Below, piece by piece: positions 17,542 through 25,435 of a stretch of 64,000 bases of DNA. The notes beneath the pieces were generated by a model. That model did not search any database. It saw nothing but the letters and a program-made list of their open reading frames with translations, and was not told the DNA's origin. This stretch comes from UBA7672 sp963784415 (lineage in GTDB: Bacteria > Pseudomonadota > Alphaproteobacteria > Caulobacterales > Hyphomonadaceae): positions 186,001 to 250,000 of the forward strand of contig CAWARK010000002.1 in the NCBI GenBank assembly GCA_963784415.1, in the 5' to 3' direction. Each line of letters starts with the position of its first letter. Position 1 is the stretch's first letter. Position numbers and translations under genes: made by a program.

Positions 17542-18855
17542 CTAGAAGAAATCCAGGTCCTTCGGGTCGCCGCCTTGCCAGGCGCGCTGGATTTCGGCTG
17601 CGAGGAACAGGCCGCCAAGAACCAACACCGTCATGCCGTCAATGTTGGCGCGGGTGCGGGCGAACTGTGCGGCGGTTTCGGTGTCGGGGGCGAGGACAAT
17701 ATCGGTGGCGTGTTTGCGGAAGATCGGTTCGAAGAGGGAGACATCTGAGCCGGACTTGTGGGCGCGTGTGAGGATGAAGTGATCGAAGCTGGAGGCGACG
17801 GCGTTGGCGATGCCGGCGACTTCCTTCGAAGCGGAGACGCCGAAGACAACCAGCGTTTTGTCGCGCGGGATGAACTCAAGGAAAGTGCGGGTGACGGCCT
17901 CCAGCGCGCGCGGTGTGTGGCCGACGTCGATCCAGAGGTCGGGCGTGGTCGCGACTTTTTCCAGTCGCCCGGACCAGTGCGTGCGGCCGAGACCGGCGAG
18001 CATGGCGAAATGGCGTTCTGCGTTTTCCTCGGGCTTGAGGCCGAGCCAGACTTCTGCGGCGCGGAGGGCGGAGACGGCATTGTCGACCTGGTGCTGGCCC
18101 GCGAGTTTCAGGCGAACGGTCTGATCTGCCTCAGGTGGGGCTGCAAGGAAGCCATAGGAGAAGCGCGCGCCCTCGTGCGAGTTGGTGACATTGGCGACGC
18201 GTCGACCGTTGAGGGCGGGTAGCGTCGCCTTGCCTGCGAGGCTGGCATAGGCGGCGATGCGCATCGCCAGCGGTTCTGGAATGGAGGGCGCCAGCACGAC
18301 GCAGCCGCCGGGGGCGAGTGCATCGACCTTGTCGTAGGCGATCAGTTCCTCGGTGGCGCCGAGCAGTTCGGTGTGTTCGAGCTCGATCGCGGTGAGCACG
18401 GAGACGCTGGCGCGGACGCACCGCACCGGGTCGTAACGGCCGCCAATGCCGGCCTCCCAGACGATGGCGTCGGGCTTGGTTTCGTTGAACCAGAGGATCG
18501 CCAGCAGGAACAGGAATTCGAACGCGCCGATGCGGTCGCCCTCGGGTTGGGCCGTGTTCCAGCCGAGCACAGTCTTGGTGTGGCGGTCGAAGTCCTCGGC
18601 GGTGATCATCTGGTCGCCGATGGTGAAGCGCTCGCGCACGTCGAAAAGATGGGGCGAGGTGAAGCAGCCGACGCGCATGCCTGCGGCTTCGACGGCAGAC
18701 GTGATGAAACGCGCCGTCGACCCCTTGCCGTTGGTGCCCGTGACCGCGATCGAGCGGCGCGCGAGGCTGGCGCGGTCGATGCGATGCGCGCTCAGGAACC
18801 GCTCGATGCGGTGCAGGCCGATGCCGTCGCCGAATTTTGGAAGTCCGAACATCAA
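17542..18855 (-). CDS. folC: Bifunctional dihydrofolate synthase / folylpolyglutamate synthase
   Basis: Mur-ligase-type enzyme that adds glutamate to dihydropteroate and to folates. 437 residues, with the P-loop ITVGTNGKGST-type motif (SIAVTGTNGKGSTARFI, about residue 36), LEHTELLG, WEAGIGGRYDPV and the C-terminal DVGHTPRALEAV segment characteristic of FolC. It lies 10 bases downstream of the ATP-grasp gene on the same strand and is very likely cotranscribed with it. In many alphaproteobacteria folC follows accD; that linkage is absent here. Two successive ATG codons open the frame. Confidence 0.93.
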   Translation of the reverse strand: MMFGLPKFGDGIGLHRIERFLSAHRIDRASLARRSIAVTGTNGKGSTARFITSAVEAAGMRVGCFTSPHLFDVRERFTIGDQMITAEDFDRHTKTVLGWNTAQPEGDRIGAFEFLFLLAILWFNETKPDAIVWEAGIGGRYDPVRCVRASVSVLTAIELEHTELLGATEELIAYDKVDALAPGGCVVLAPSIPEPLAMRIAAYASLAGKATLPALNGRRVANVTNSHEGARFSYGFLAAPPEADQTVRLKLAGQHQVDNAVSALRAAEVWLGLKPEENAERHFAMLAGLGRTHWSGRLEKVATTPDLWIDVGHTPRALEAVTRTFLEFIPRDKTLVVFGVSASKEVAGIANAVASSFDHFILTRAHKSGSDVSLFEPIFRKHATDIVLAPDTETAAQFARTRANIDGMTVLVLGGLFLAAEIQRAWQGGDPKDLDFF

Positions 18856-18865
18856 TCGCCCGCTA

Positions 18866-19837
18866 TCAGCCGTTGAGGCACGCGTTCAACATGTCCACCC
18901 AGATAGCGCGGATCATGTCGTTTCGGCCAGCGCGTTCGAGGGTGCGCAGCCCCGGATTGCCATTCACTTCGATGACGACAATGTCGGACAGGTCACGTGC
19001 GGCGGAGACATCGAACATGTCGATCGCTCCGGCGCGCAGGCCAAGTGCTGCAACGGCGGCGATGGCGGGGTGTGCAAGTTCGGCGGGGACGTGCTCGTGG
19101 ACGGTTTCGATGCCGCCATGGGCCGACAGGTTGCGCCGGCCGGGCAGCGGGATGTGTTCGCCCGCCGCAGGCGTGGCGTTGAGGTCGCGGTCGCCGAGAG
19201 CGGACGTTGGCGCTGCCGAAATGCCTTCGGCTTCCAGCGCGGCGTTCAGTGCGGCGAGGAGTTGGGCGAGGGTAGAGTGTCCATCGCCAATCAGGGCGGG
19301 CGCGGATTTGGCGGCGCGGAAGACGGGGCGGCCGTCGAGGACAAAGACGCGGTGCTCCGCGCCATCGCGTACGGGCTCGACAAGGAAGGATTCGAATTCG
19401 ACGGCGACGCGGCGGATATAGTCGTCGAGACCGGCGGGCGTCTGCACGATTTCAGCGAAGGTCCCGCGTGAGCCGTGATTGGGCTTGCAGAAAATGGGGT
19501 AGCCGAGGCGTTGGGCGAACGCGGCGGCGTCGCTTGCTTCGTGACCCGGCGCCCGCAGGGCAGCGCGGCGGCCATGGGCGAAGTAGAGGCCGCCCGGAAT
19601 GACCGGGACGCCTGCGGAGATTAGCACAGCCTTGGTGTGGGCCTTGTCGCGGGAGATCGTGTAGGCGGGGGCGCTGTTGACCGGGTAGGCGCAGACATTG
19701 CCGCCGCCGCCGAGCACGAACCGGCCCCCGCGCGAGATGCGGAACAGATAGCCTTCGCCGCCGTCGAGATCCTCGAATCGAGCGCCAATCGCTGCTGCGG
19801 CGTCGCGGGCGTAGCGGGTGGAATCCGGGATCGGCAT
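18866..19837 (-). CDS. Stand-alone ATP-grasp ligase, cyanophycin-synthetase-like
   Basis: 323 residues resembling only the ATP-grasp domain of cyanophycin synthetase and RimK-like ligases. Seen: SRDKAHTKAVLISAGVPVIPG (linker into the grasp), FCKPNHGSRGTFA (ATP-binding lysine), FLVEPVRDGAEHRVFVLDG, the CphA-type segment APALIGDGHSTLAQLL, and the metal-binding VIEVNGNPGL near the C-terminus. The Mur-ligase half of cyanophycin synthetase is absent, but folC, which is itself a Mur ligase, follows in the same operon. Substrate unknown; formation of an amide or peptide bond on a carboxylate is the expected chemistry. Confidence 0.8.
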   Translation of the reverse strand: MPIPDSTRYARDAAAAIGARFEDLDGGEGYLFRISRGGRFVLGGGGNVCAYPVNSAPAYTISRDKAHTKAVLISAGVPVIPGGLYFAHGRRAALRAPGHEASDAAAFAQRLGYPIFCKPNHGSRGTFAEIVQTPAGLDDYIRRVAVEFESFLVEPVRDGAEHRVFVLDGRPVFRAAKSAPALIGDGHSTLAQLLAALNAALEAEGISAAPTSALGDRDLNATPAAGEHIPLPGRRNLSAHGGIETVHEHVPAELAHPAIAAVAALGLRAGAIDMFDVSAARDLSDIVVIEVNGNPGLRTLERAGRNDMIRAIWVDMLNACLNG

Positions 19838-19964
19838 TTCTGGCGCTTTAGCAGGGCATTTCCCGGCCGGATATGGCGGGCGCGGCGGGGTGTCCCATGT
19901 CCCTGCGGGACCAAGGACATTAGGGTGCTAACTGCTGGTCGACTACGAAGTGCATGTGGTTTTG

Positions 19965-20654
19965 ATGCCTAATGAAAATTCCGCCCTGATTCCGCTGCCA
20001 GCAGTGGGAGACGGGTCCTCGACCAGCCGTGTCGCCGATGAGCTGGCGCTGGCGATCCACCTTGGCCGTATCGCGCCGGGCCTGCCGCTTCGCGAAGTCG
20101 AGCTGGCGGCGGCGCACAATGTCAGCCGGACAATCGTGCGCGCAGCGCTGCAGCGGCTGGAAGCGCAGGGGCTGGCAGAAATCACGCTGAACAAGGGCGC
20201 GCGCGTGCGCCAGCTTGAGCCGGCGGCGCTGAGCGACATGCTGGAGCTTCATGTCGAGCTGACATCGCTGGCGGCGCGGCAGGCGGCGCGGCGGGCGAGC
20301 GCGGAGCAGCTGGGCGCCATTCGCCAGTTCGTCGAGAGGATGGAGCAGGCTGCCGAGGACGGCGCCACACCCGAGGCGTTCCAGCTCTTGCGCGTCGGCT
20401 TTGCGCTGGCGCTGTTCGAGGCGGCTGGTCCTGTGCTGGCCGAGCGCTTGCGGACGGCAGCCCCGGCGACGCCGCATCACGCGCGCGCCATGCTGGATGT
20501 GGCGCGGCGCGATGGTCAGGCCGAGGTTGCGTCACTCGCGCGCGACCTGTTGCACGCCATGGAGGCGCGAACGCCAGACCCGGCGGCGGTGGCGGCGGAG
20601 CGGATGCTGCGGCGTCAGGCAGAGCGGACGCGCATGGTGTCGGTGGTGCGCTGA
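19965..20654 (+). CDS. GntR-family transcriptional regulator
   Basis: 229-residue DNA-binding regulator. The N-terminal winged helix-turn-helix is clear: SRVADELALAIHLGRIAPG, LREVELAAAHNVSRTIVRAALQRLEAQGLAEI and a wing ending NKGARVR (about residues 22-80). The C-terminal all-helical part is FCD-like but short and lacks the usual metal-binding histidine pattern, so its effector is unknown. Alternative GTG/TTG starts at 19950, 19956 and 19962 exist; the ATG was preferred without a strong ribosome-binding site. Divergent from the ATP-grasp/folC operon, 127 bases apart, and could regulate it. Confidence 0.8.
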   Translation: MPNENSALIPLPAVGDGSSTSRVADELALAIHLGRIAPGLPLREVELAAAHNVSRTIVRAALQRLEAQGLAEITLNKGARVRQLEPAALSDMLELHVELTSLAARQAARRASAEQLGAIRQFVERMEQAAEDGATPEAFQLLRVGFALALFEAAGPVLAERLRTAAPATPHHARAMLDVARRDGQAEVASLARDLLHAMEARTPDPAAVAAERMLRRQAERTRMVSVVR

Positions 20655-20662
20655 CCAGCCTT

Positions 20663-20932
20663 CTAGGCGCAAATATCAAGCTGCGTGCCGGTCGCGCGGA
20701 CTGGCGGCGCGGCTGAACCCGAGCAGTCGCCCTTGTCGAGTTCCGCAAGTCTGCCGCCGAGGCTCACGGCGTCCATCTTGCGGTCCGGATCGGTGGCAGC
20801 GTTGACGCCATACGGCCCGCTTTTGGGATGCGCCGGGTCGATGCCCTTCTTGGCGTAGTCGACGTCCGTGCAATTGCGGCAGGAGTAGCCGTTGACCTGA
20901 ACTGGCGAGGCATAGTTGGTCGATATTGCCAC
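20663..20932 (-). CDS. Conserved-looking small cysteine-containing protein
   Basis: 89 residues, no signal peptide or membrane segment. The core NGYSCRNCTDVDYAKKGIDPAHPKSGPYGVN contains a CxxC pair followed by a Lys/His/Pro-rich loop; one more cysteine lies near each of GDCSGS and the terminal ICA. I recall similar short proteins in alphaproteobacteria but no function. The CxxC could bind metal or be redox-active. It is convergent with the GntR gene, 8 bases apart. Coding is supported by coherent composition, not by a named family. Confidence 0.6.
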   Translation of the reverse strand: MAISTNYASPVQVNGYSCRNCTDVDYAKKGIDPAHPKSGPYGVNAATDPDRKMDAVSLGGRLAELDKGDCSGSAAPPVRATGTQLDICA

Positions 20933-21122
20933 CGGTGACGCTCCGTTCGACTTGGATCAGACTACGGGCCTGGCATGCACCAATGATTAGCGTGCGCCGG
21001 TGCGATGATCCTTGAAGGGCTATTCGTCCGAACGGCCGGTTGGTTACGCGGCGCAGGAATTTCCCGGGCGATTTTCCGTTAACGCGTCAGGCTCTCTTGT
21101 TAGGGCCATGCGGCGATGGATC

Positions 21123-23201
21123 CTACCAGATCCGCACGCGGTTCTCTGGCGCGAGATAGAGGCGGTCCGTCGGCTTGATGTCGAAGGCGGCGTACCAAGC
21201 ATCCATGTTGCGGACGACGCCGTTGACCCGATAGCGGCTGGGCGCGTGACTGTCGCCTTCGAGGAGGGCGCGGGCATATTCCTCGCGGACTTTCTCGCGA
21301 TAGCTTTGCGCATAGGCGAGGAAGAAGCGCTGATCGCCCGTGAGGCCATCGACCAGCGGCGCTTCGACGCCGCCCAGCGACAGATGATAGGCGGCGTAGG
21401 CGATCTCCAGCCCGGCCAGGTCGCCAATGTTTTCGCCGAGCGTGCCAAGCCCGTTCACGCAAGCGCTGAAATACGGGCAGTAGCGGTCATACTGGTCGAT
21501 GAGTTCGTTGGAGCGGGTGACGAAGCGTTCGTCGGTTTCGCTGGTCCACCAGTTGAAGGTGCGGCCGACGGCGTCGAACTGGCGGCCCTGGTCGTCGAAG
21601 CCGTGGCTCATCTCATGCCCGATGACGGAGCCGATACCGCCATAGTTGACGGCGGGATCCACCTTGGGATCGAAGAAGGGGGGCTGCAGGATGCCCGCGG
21701 GCAGAACGAAGGTGTTGCCCAGCGGGCTATAGAAGGCGTTGACGACGTGGGCCGGCGTCTCCCACCGGCGGCGATCGACCGGGGTGGACAGGTCGTGCTG
21801 CTGCGCGCGCCAGTCATACTCGAACGACGCGTAGATGCCTTCGACGAGCTTGCCGGGTTCGATGACGAGGCTGGAGTAATCGCGCCACGTGTCGGGGTAG
21901 GCGATCATGCCCTGCAACGCGCCGAGCTTGGCGAGGGCAGCGGCGCGCGTCTTGTCGTCCATCCAGTCAAGCGAGCGCATGCGTGAGGCGAAAGCCGTGC
22001 GGATATTGGCGACGATGGCGTCGATCTTCGTCTTGTCGTCAGGCGGGAAGTAGCGTTTCACGTAGAGCTCGGCCACAGCATCGCCGAGCTGGTCGTTGAC
22101 GACGCTGATGGCGTATTTCCAGCGCTCGGGCCGCTCGATGATGCCGGAGAGCTGGCGGGTGAAAAAGTCGAACCATGAATCCGCGAAAGCCTTCGGCAGG
22201 GATGGCGCGAAATCGCTGGCGAAGTGAAATTCGAGCCAGAGCTTCCAGTCGCTGACGGGCACGGTGGACACCAGTTTCGCGAGCGCGGGCACGGCGGTCT
22301 GGTCGGTTACGACGAAGCGGCTGGCGCCGTTCATGCCCGTGGATTTGAGGAACGTGTCCCAGTCGAAGCCCGGCGCAAACGCCTTCAGCTCGGCATAGCT
22401 CATGGCGCGCATCGATTCCGAAGCGCTGATCGAGCGGTCCTCGTCGGTGTGCGCTTCGGCGATGCGGTGTTCGAGATTGTAGATACGCTGGGCGCCCTTG
22501 TCCGGGTCGGGCTCGCCGATCAGACCGAGGATGGTGGAGATGTGGTGGCGATAGGCGACCTGCAGCGCTGTCGATTGCAGGCCGGAGTCGAGGTAGTAGC
22601 CGCGATGGGGCATGCCGAGACCGGCCTGCGAGATCCACACGGCGTTGGCGTCGGGATCGGCAGGCGAGGGCGCGACCCCCGCACTGAAGGGAGAATTATA
22701 GCCAATGAGGCCCATCAGGCGGGTGATGTCGTCGAGCGTGTTCGCGGCGCGGATGCGCGCAAGATGCGGGCGGATCGGATCCAGTCCGCGCGCTTCGACC
22801 GTCTTCTCGTCGAGGGCAGCGGAGTAGAGGTCCGCGATCTTCTGTTCGATGGTTCCCTTGGCGGGGTGCGCGGCGATGATCTCTTCGATCATCGTGCGGA
22901 CCTCAAGTTCGGATTGGTCGGCGAGTTCTTCTGCCGCGCCGAAGGAAGCCTTGTCGGCGGGCAGCTTGTAGGTCGCGAGCCACTGGTTGTTTACGTAGCC
23001 GTAGAAGTCGTCGCCAAGCCGCGGACGGGGCAGACGCGTGACGTTTGGCGGCATCTTCTGCGCGAAGTCTTCCGCCGGCGGGACGGTGGGCGCGGTCGGG
23101 GCGGCGCAGGCAGATAAAATTAGAGTCGCCGCCGCCAAAGTTGCCGGTCCGAGGCGCTTGAGCAGGTTGGCGATCAAGGGTGTTTCCACGGGCGACTTCA
23201 C
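21123..23201 (-). CDS. M13-family zinc metallopeptidase, lipoprotein (copy 1)
   Basis: Neprilysin-like endopeptidase predicted to be tethered in the periplasm or outer membrane. The lipobox is LILSACAA. The zinc site is HEMSH (residues 529-533 from this start) with the third ligand in GENIGDLAGLE, plus the substrate-binding NAFY motif and the family C-terminus ending RVRIW. The frame is open to 23273, but a GTG at 23201 with GAAAGAG eight bases upstream gives 692 residues, matching the three neighbouring copies. It is the most divergent of the four paralogues and the last in the array. No clear terminator follows. Confidence 0.9.
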   Translation of the reverse strand: MKSPVETPLIANLLKRLGPATLAAATLILSACAAPTAPTVPPAEDFAQKMPPNVTRLPRPRLGDDFYGYVNNQWLATYKLPADKASFGAAEELADQSELEVRTMIEEIIAAHPAKGTIEQKIADLYSAALDEKTVEARGLDPIRPHLARIRAANTLDDITRLMGLIGYNSPFSAGVAPSPADPDANAVWISQAGLGMPHRGYYLDSGLQSTALQVAYRHHISTILGLIGEPDPDKGAQRIYNLEHRIAEAHTDEDRSISASESMRAMSYAELKAFAPGFDWDTFLKSTGMNGASRFVVTDQTAVPALAKLVSTVPVSDWKLWLEFHFASDFAPSLPKAFADSWFDFFTRQLSGIIERPERWKYAISVVNDQLGDAVAELYVKRYFPPDDKTKIDAIVANIRTAFASRMRSLDWMDDKTRAAALAKLGALQGMIAYPDTWRDYSSLVIEPGKLVEGIYASFEYDWRAQQHDLSTPVDRRRWETPAHVVNAFYSPLGNTFVLPAGILQPPFFDPKVDPAVNYGGIGSVIGHEMSHGFDDQGRQFDAVGRTFNWWTSETDERFVTRSNELIDQYDRYCPYFSACVNGLGTLGENIGDLAGLEIAYAAYHLSLGGVEAPLVDGLTGDQRFFLAYAQSYREKVREEYARALLEGDSHAPSRYRVNGVVRNMDAWYAAFDIKPTDRLYLAPENRVRIW

Positions 23202-23251
23202 ACCCACAACTCTTTCCGGCGCCAGCTTCAAGTCAAGCGCGCTCGCGCAGG

Positions 23252-23285
23252 TAAAAGAAAAGCCCGCGACCACCGGTCGCGGGCT
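23252..23285 (-). terminator. Terminator after M13 copy 2
   Basis: Perfect 11-bp stem AGCCCGCGACC / GGTCGCGGGCT with a 3-base loop, followed on the minus strand by TTTTCTTTT, 25 bases after the stop codon of copy 2. A textbook intrinsic terminator. It separates copy 2 from copy 1. Confidence 0.93.
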
Positions 23286-23309
23286 GATCCCTGTCGCAGG
23301 AGAACAAGT

Positions 23310-25358
23310 CTACCAGATGTGAACGCGCGCTTCCGGCGCGATGTAGCCCTTGTCACCTTCCTTCACTTCGAAGGCCGCGTACCAAGCGTCCATGTTGCGC
23401 TCGGGGAAGGACCCGCGCGCGGCGGGCGGGGAATGGGGATCGGTCAGCATCTGCGAGCGCATCGCATCGTCGCGCATCTTGGCGCGCCAGGCCTGTGCGA
23501 AGGCCAGGAAGAAGCGCTGGTCGCCGGTGAAGCCATCGATCACGGGCGCTTCCTTGCCATTGAGCGAGAGCTTGTAGGCGGCGTACGCCATTTCGAGGCC
23601 GCCGAGGTCGCCGATATTCTCGCCCATGGTGAGCGAGCCATTTACGCACTGGCCTTCGAGCGGGCAGAAGGCGGCGTACTGCGCGCCGAGGCGCTTGGTG
23701 GTGGCGACGAACTTGGCGCTGGTCGCGTCCGTCCACCAGTTGCGGATTTTTCCAGCGCCGTCGTATTCGCGGCCCTGGTCGTCGAAGCCATGGCCGATCT
23801 CGTGGCCGATCACCGCGCCGATGGCGCCGTAGTTGACCGCCGGATCGGCGTTGGGATCGAAGAAGGGTGGTTGCAGGATGCCGGCCGGGAAGGTGATCTG
23901 GTTGGTGCTCGGGTCGTAGTACGCATCGACCGTCTGGGGCGTGATGGCCCAGTCATTGCGATCGACCGGCTGATGGATACGCGCGACCTGGCGGTTCCAT
24001 TCGAAATGGCGGCTGGCGAGGACATTCTCGAACAGCTTGCCCGGCGAGATGGTGAGCGGGCCGTAGTCGATCCACTTGCCGGGATAGCCGACGCGCGGAT
24101 CGAAGGCGGCGAGTTTCTTCAGCGCCTCGGCCTTCGTCGGCTCGTCCATCCAGGTGGAGGTGTCGATCTTCGATTTCAGGGCGGCGCGGAGATTGGCGAT
24201 CAGGTCGTCCATCTTCGCCTTGGTGGCGGGCGGGAAGTGCTTGGCGACATAGAGTTCGCCAAGGCCTTCACCGATCCGAGTGTCGATGAGGGTGAGGCCG
24301 CGCTTCCAGCGGGCGCGCTTCTCCTGCGTGCCGTTCACGGCCTTGCCGAAGAAGGCGAACCGGGCGTCGTCGATCGCCTTGGTGAGGTTGGCGGCGTTGT
24401 TGTTGATGAACTGGTAGGTGAGGTAGGTCTTCCACGTGTCGATCGGCTGGGTGTCGAAAAGTTTCGCGCCGTCGCGGATTGCGGTCGTTTCGTTGACCAG
24501 GAAGACGTCTGCGTCGGGAAGGCCAAGGCCTGACAGGATCGCGTCCCAGTCGGCCGCGGGCGCAAGCTTCTTCAGGCCAGCGCGGTTCATCGGGTTGTTG
24601 TATTCCTTGACGTTGCGCTGACGCTCGGGCGTCCAGGCGACGGTCGCGATCTTTGTCTCGAGGGCGATGACCTTGGCGGCGGAAGCCGCTGCATTCTTGT
24701 CGCCGATCTGCTCGAAGAGCGTCGTGACGTAGGTCTTGTAGGCGGCGCGATAGGCGTCGAATTTATCGCCCTTGTTCAGGTAGTAATCGCGGCTCGGCAT
24801 GCCGAGGCCGGCCTGGGAGACCCACACGGCGTAGCGTGTGGGATCGACCGAGTCCGAATAGATCGAGATGGTGAAGGGCGCGTCGTATTCGACACTGCCG
24901 ACCAGCTTCATCAGGTCGGCCTTGGTCTTTATCGCGGCGATCTGGTCGAGATAGGGCTTCAGCGGTTCGATGCCGCGCGCTTCTATCCCGGCTTCGTCCA
25001 TCCAGCTGGCGTAAAGGTCTCCGACCTTCTGGGCGATCGTGCCGGGAGCGCCCTTGCTGGCGGTGACTTCATCGACAATGGCGCGGATGTCGGCTTCGGT
25101 CTTCTCGAACACCAGTGCGCCGGTGCCATAGCTCGCACGGTCGGCAGGGATTTCGTAGGTCTTGAGCCACGTGCCGTTGACGTAACTGTAGAAATCGTCA
25201 CCTGGCTTTACGGTCTTGTCCATTCCGGTGAGATCGACGCCGAATGTTCCAACGGCGGCCTTGGGCGTTTCTGCGACCGGCGCGGGCGCGGGCTTTTCAC
25301 CGCCGCAGGCGGAGAGAAGGATTGCGGTTGCGATGCCGATGAGAAGCGCGCTGCGCAT
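23310..25358 (-). CDS. M13-family zinc metallopeptidase, lipoprotein (copy 2)
   Basis: 682 residues. Lipobox AILLSACGG (cysteine about residue 17), then an Ala/Pro linker, the M13 N-terminal lobe (PGDDFYSYVNGTWLKTYEIPADRASYG), NAYY-type motif DAYYDPSTNQ, zinc motif HEIGH (residues 519-523) and third ligand region GENIGDLGGLE, C-terminus EARVHIW. The ATG at 25358 has GGGGA upstream; the 17-codon upstream extension is not signal-like. Likely cleaves periplasmic oligopeptides. About the same length as copies 3 and 4, with a different terminator sequence. Confidence 0.94.
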   Translation of the reverse strand: MRSALLIGIATAILLSACGGEKPAPAPVAETPKAAVGTFGVDLTGMDKTVKPGDDFYSYVNGTWLKTYEIPADRASYGTGALVFEKTEADIRAIVDEVTASKGAPGTIAQKVGDLYASWMDEAGIEARGIEPLKPYLDQIAAIKTKADLMKLVGSVEYDAPFTISIYSDSVDPTRYAVWVSQAGLGMPSRDYYLNKGDKFDAYRAAYKTYVTTLFEQIGDKNAAASAAKVIALETKIATVAWTPERQRNVKEYNNPMNRAGLKKLAPAADWDAILSGLGLPDADVFLVNETTAIRDGAKLFDTQPIDTWKTYLTYQFINNNAANLTKAIDDARFAFFGKAVNGTQEKRARWKRGLTLIDTRIGEGLGELYVAKHFPPATKAKMDDLIANLRAALKSKIDTSTWMDEPTKAEALKKLAAFDPRVGYPGKWIDYGPLTISPGKLFENVLASRHFEWNRQVARIHQPVDRNDWAITPQTVDAYYDPSTNQITFPAGILQPPFFDPNADPAVNYGAIGAVIGHEIGHGFDDQGREYDGAGKIRNWWTDATSAKFVATTKRLGAQYAAFCPLEGQCVNGSLTMGENIGDLGGLEMAYAAYKLSLNGKEAPVIDGFTGDQRFFLAFAQAWRAKMRDDAMRSQMLTDPHSPPAARGSFPERNMDAWYAAFEVKEGDKGYIAPEARVHIW

Positions 25359-25387
25359 GAGGTGTCCCCACTTCAAAAATTCAGAGA

Positions 25388-25426
25388 ACAGAAACGAAAC
25401 GGCCGCCACCTTGGGGGTGACGGCCG
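25388..25426 (-). terminator. Terminator after M13 copy 3
   Basis: Stem CGGCCGTCACC / GGTGGCGGCCG (one G-T pair) with a 5-base loop at 25400-25426, followed on the minus strand by TTTCGTTTCTGTT. Nearly identical to the terminator after copy 4. Confidence 0.88.
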
Positions 25427-25435
25427 CTGGTAGAG

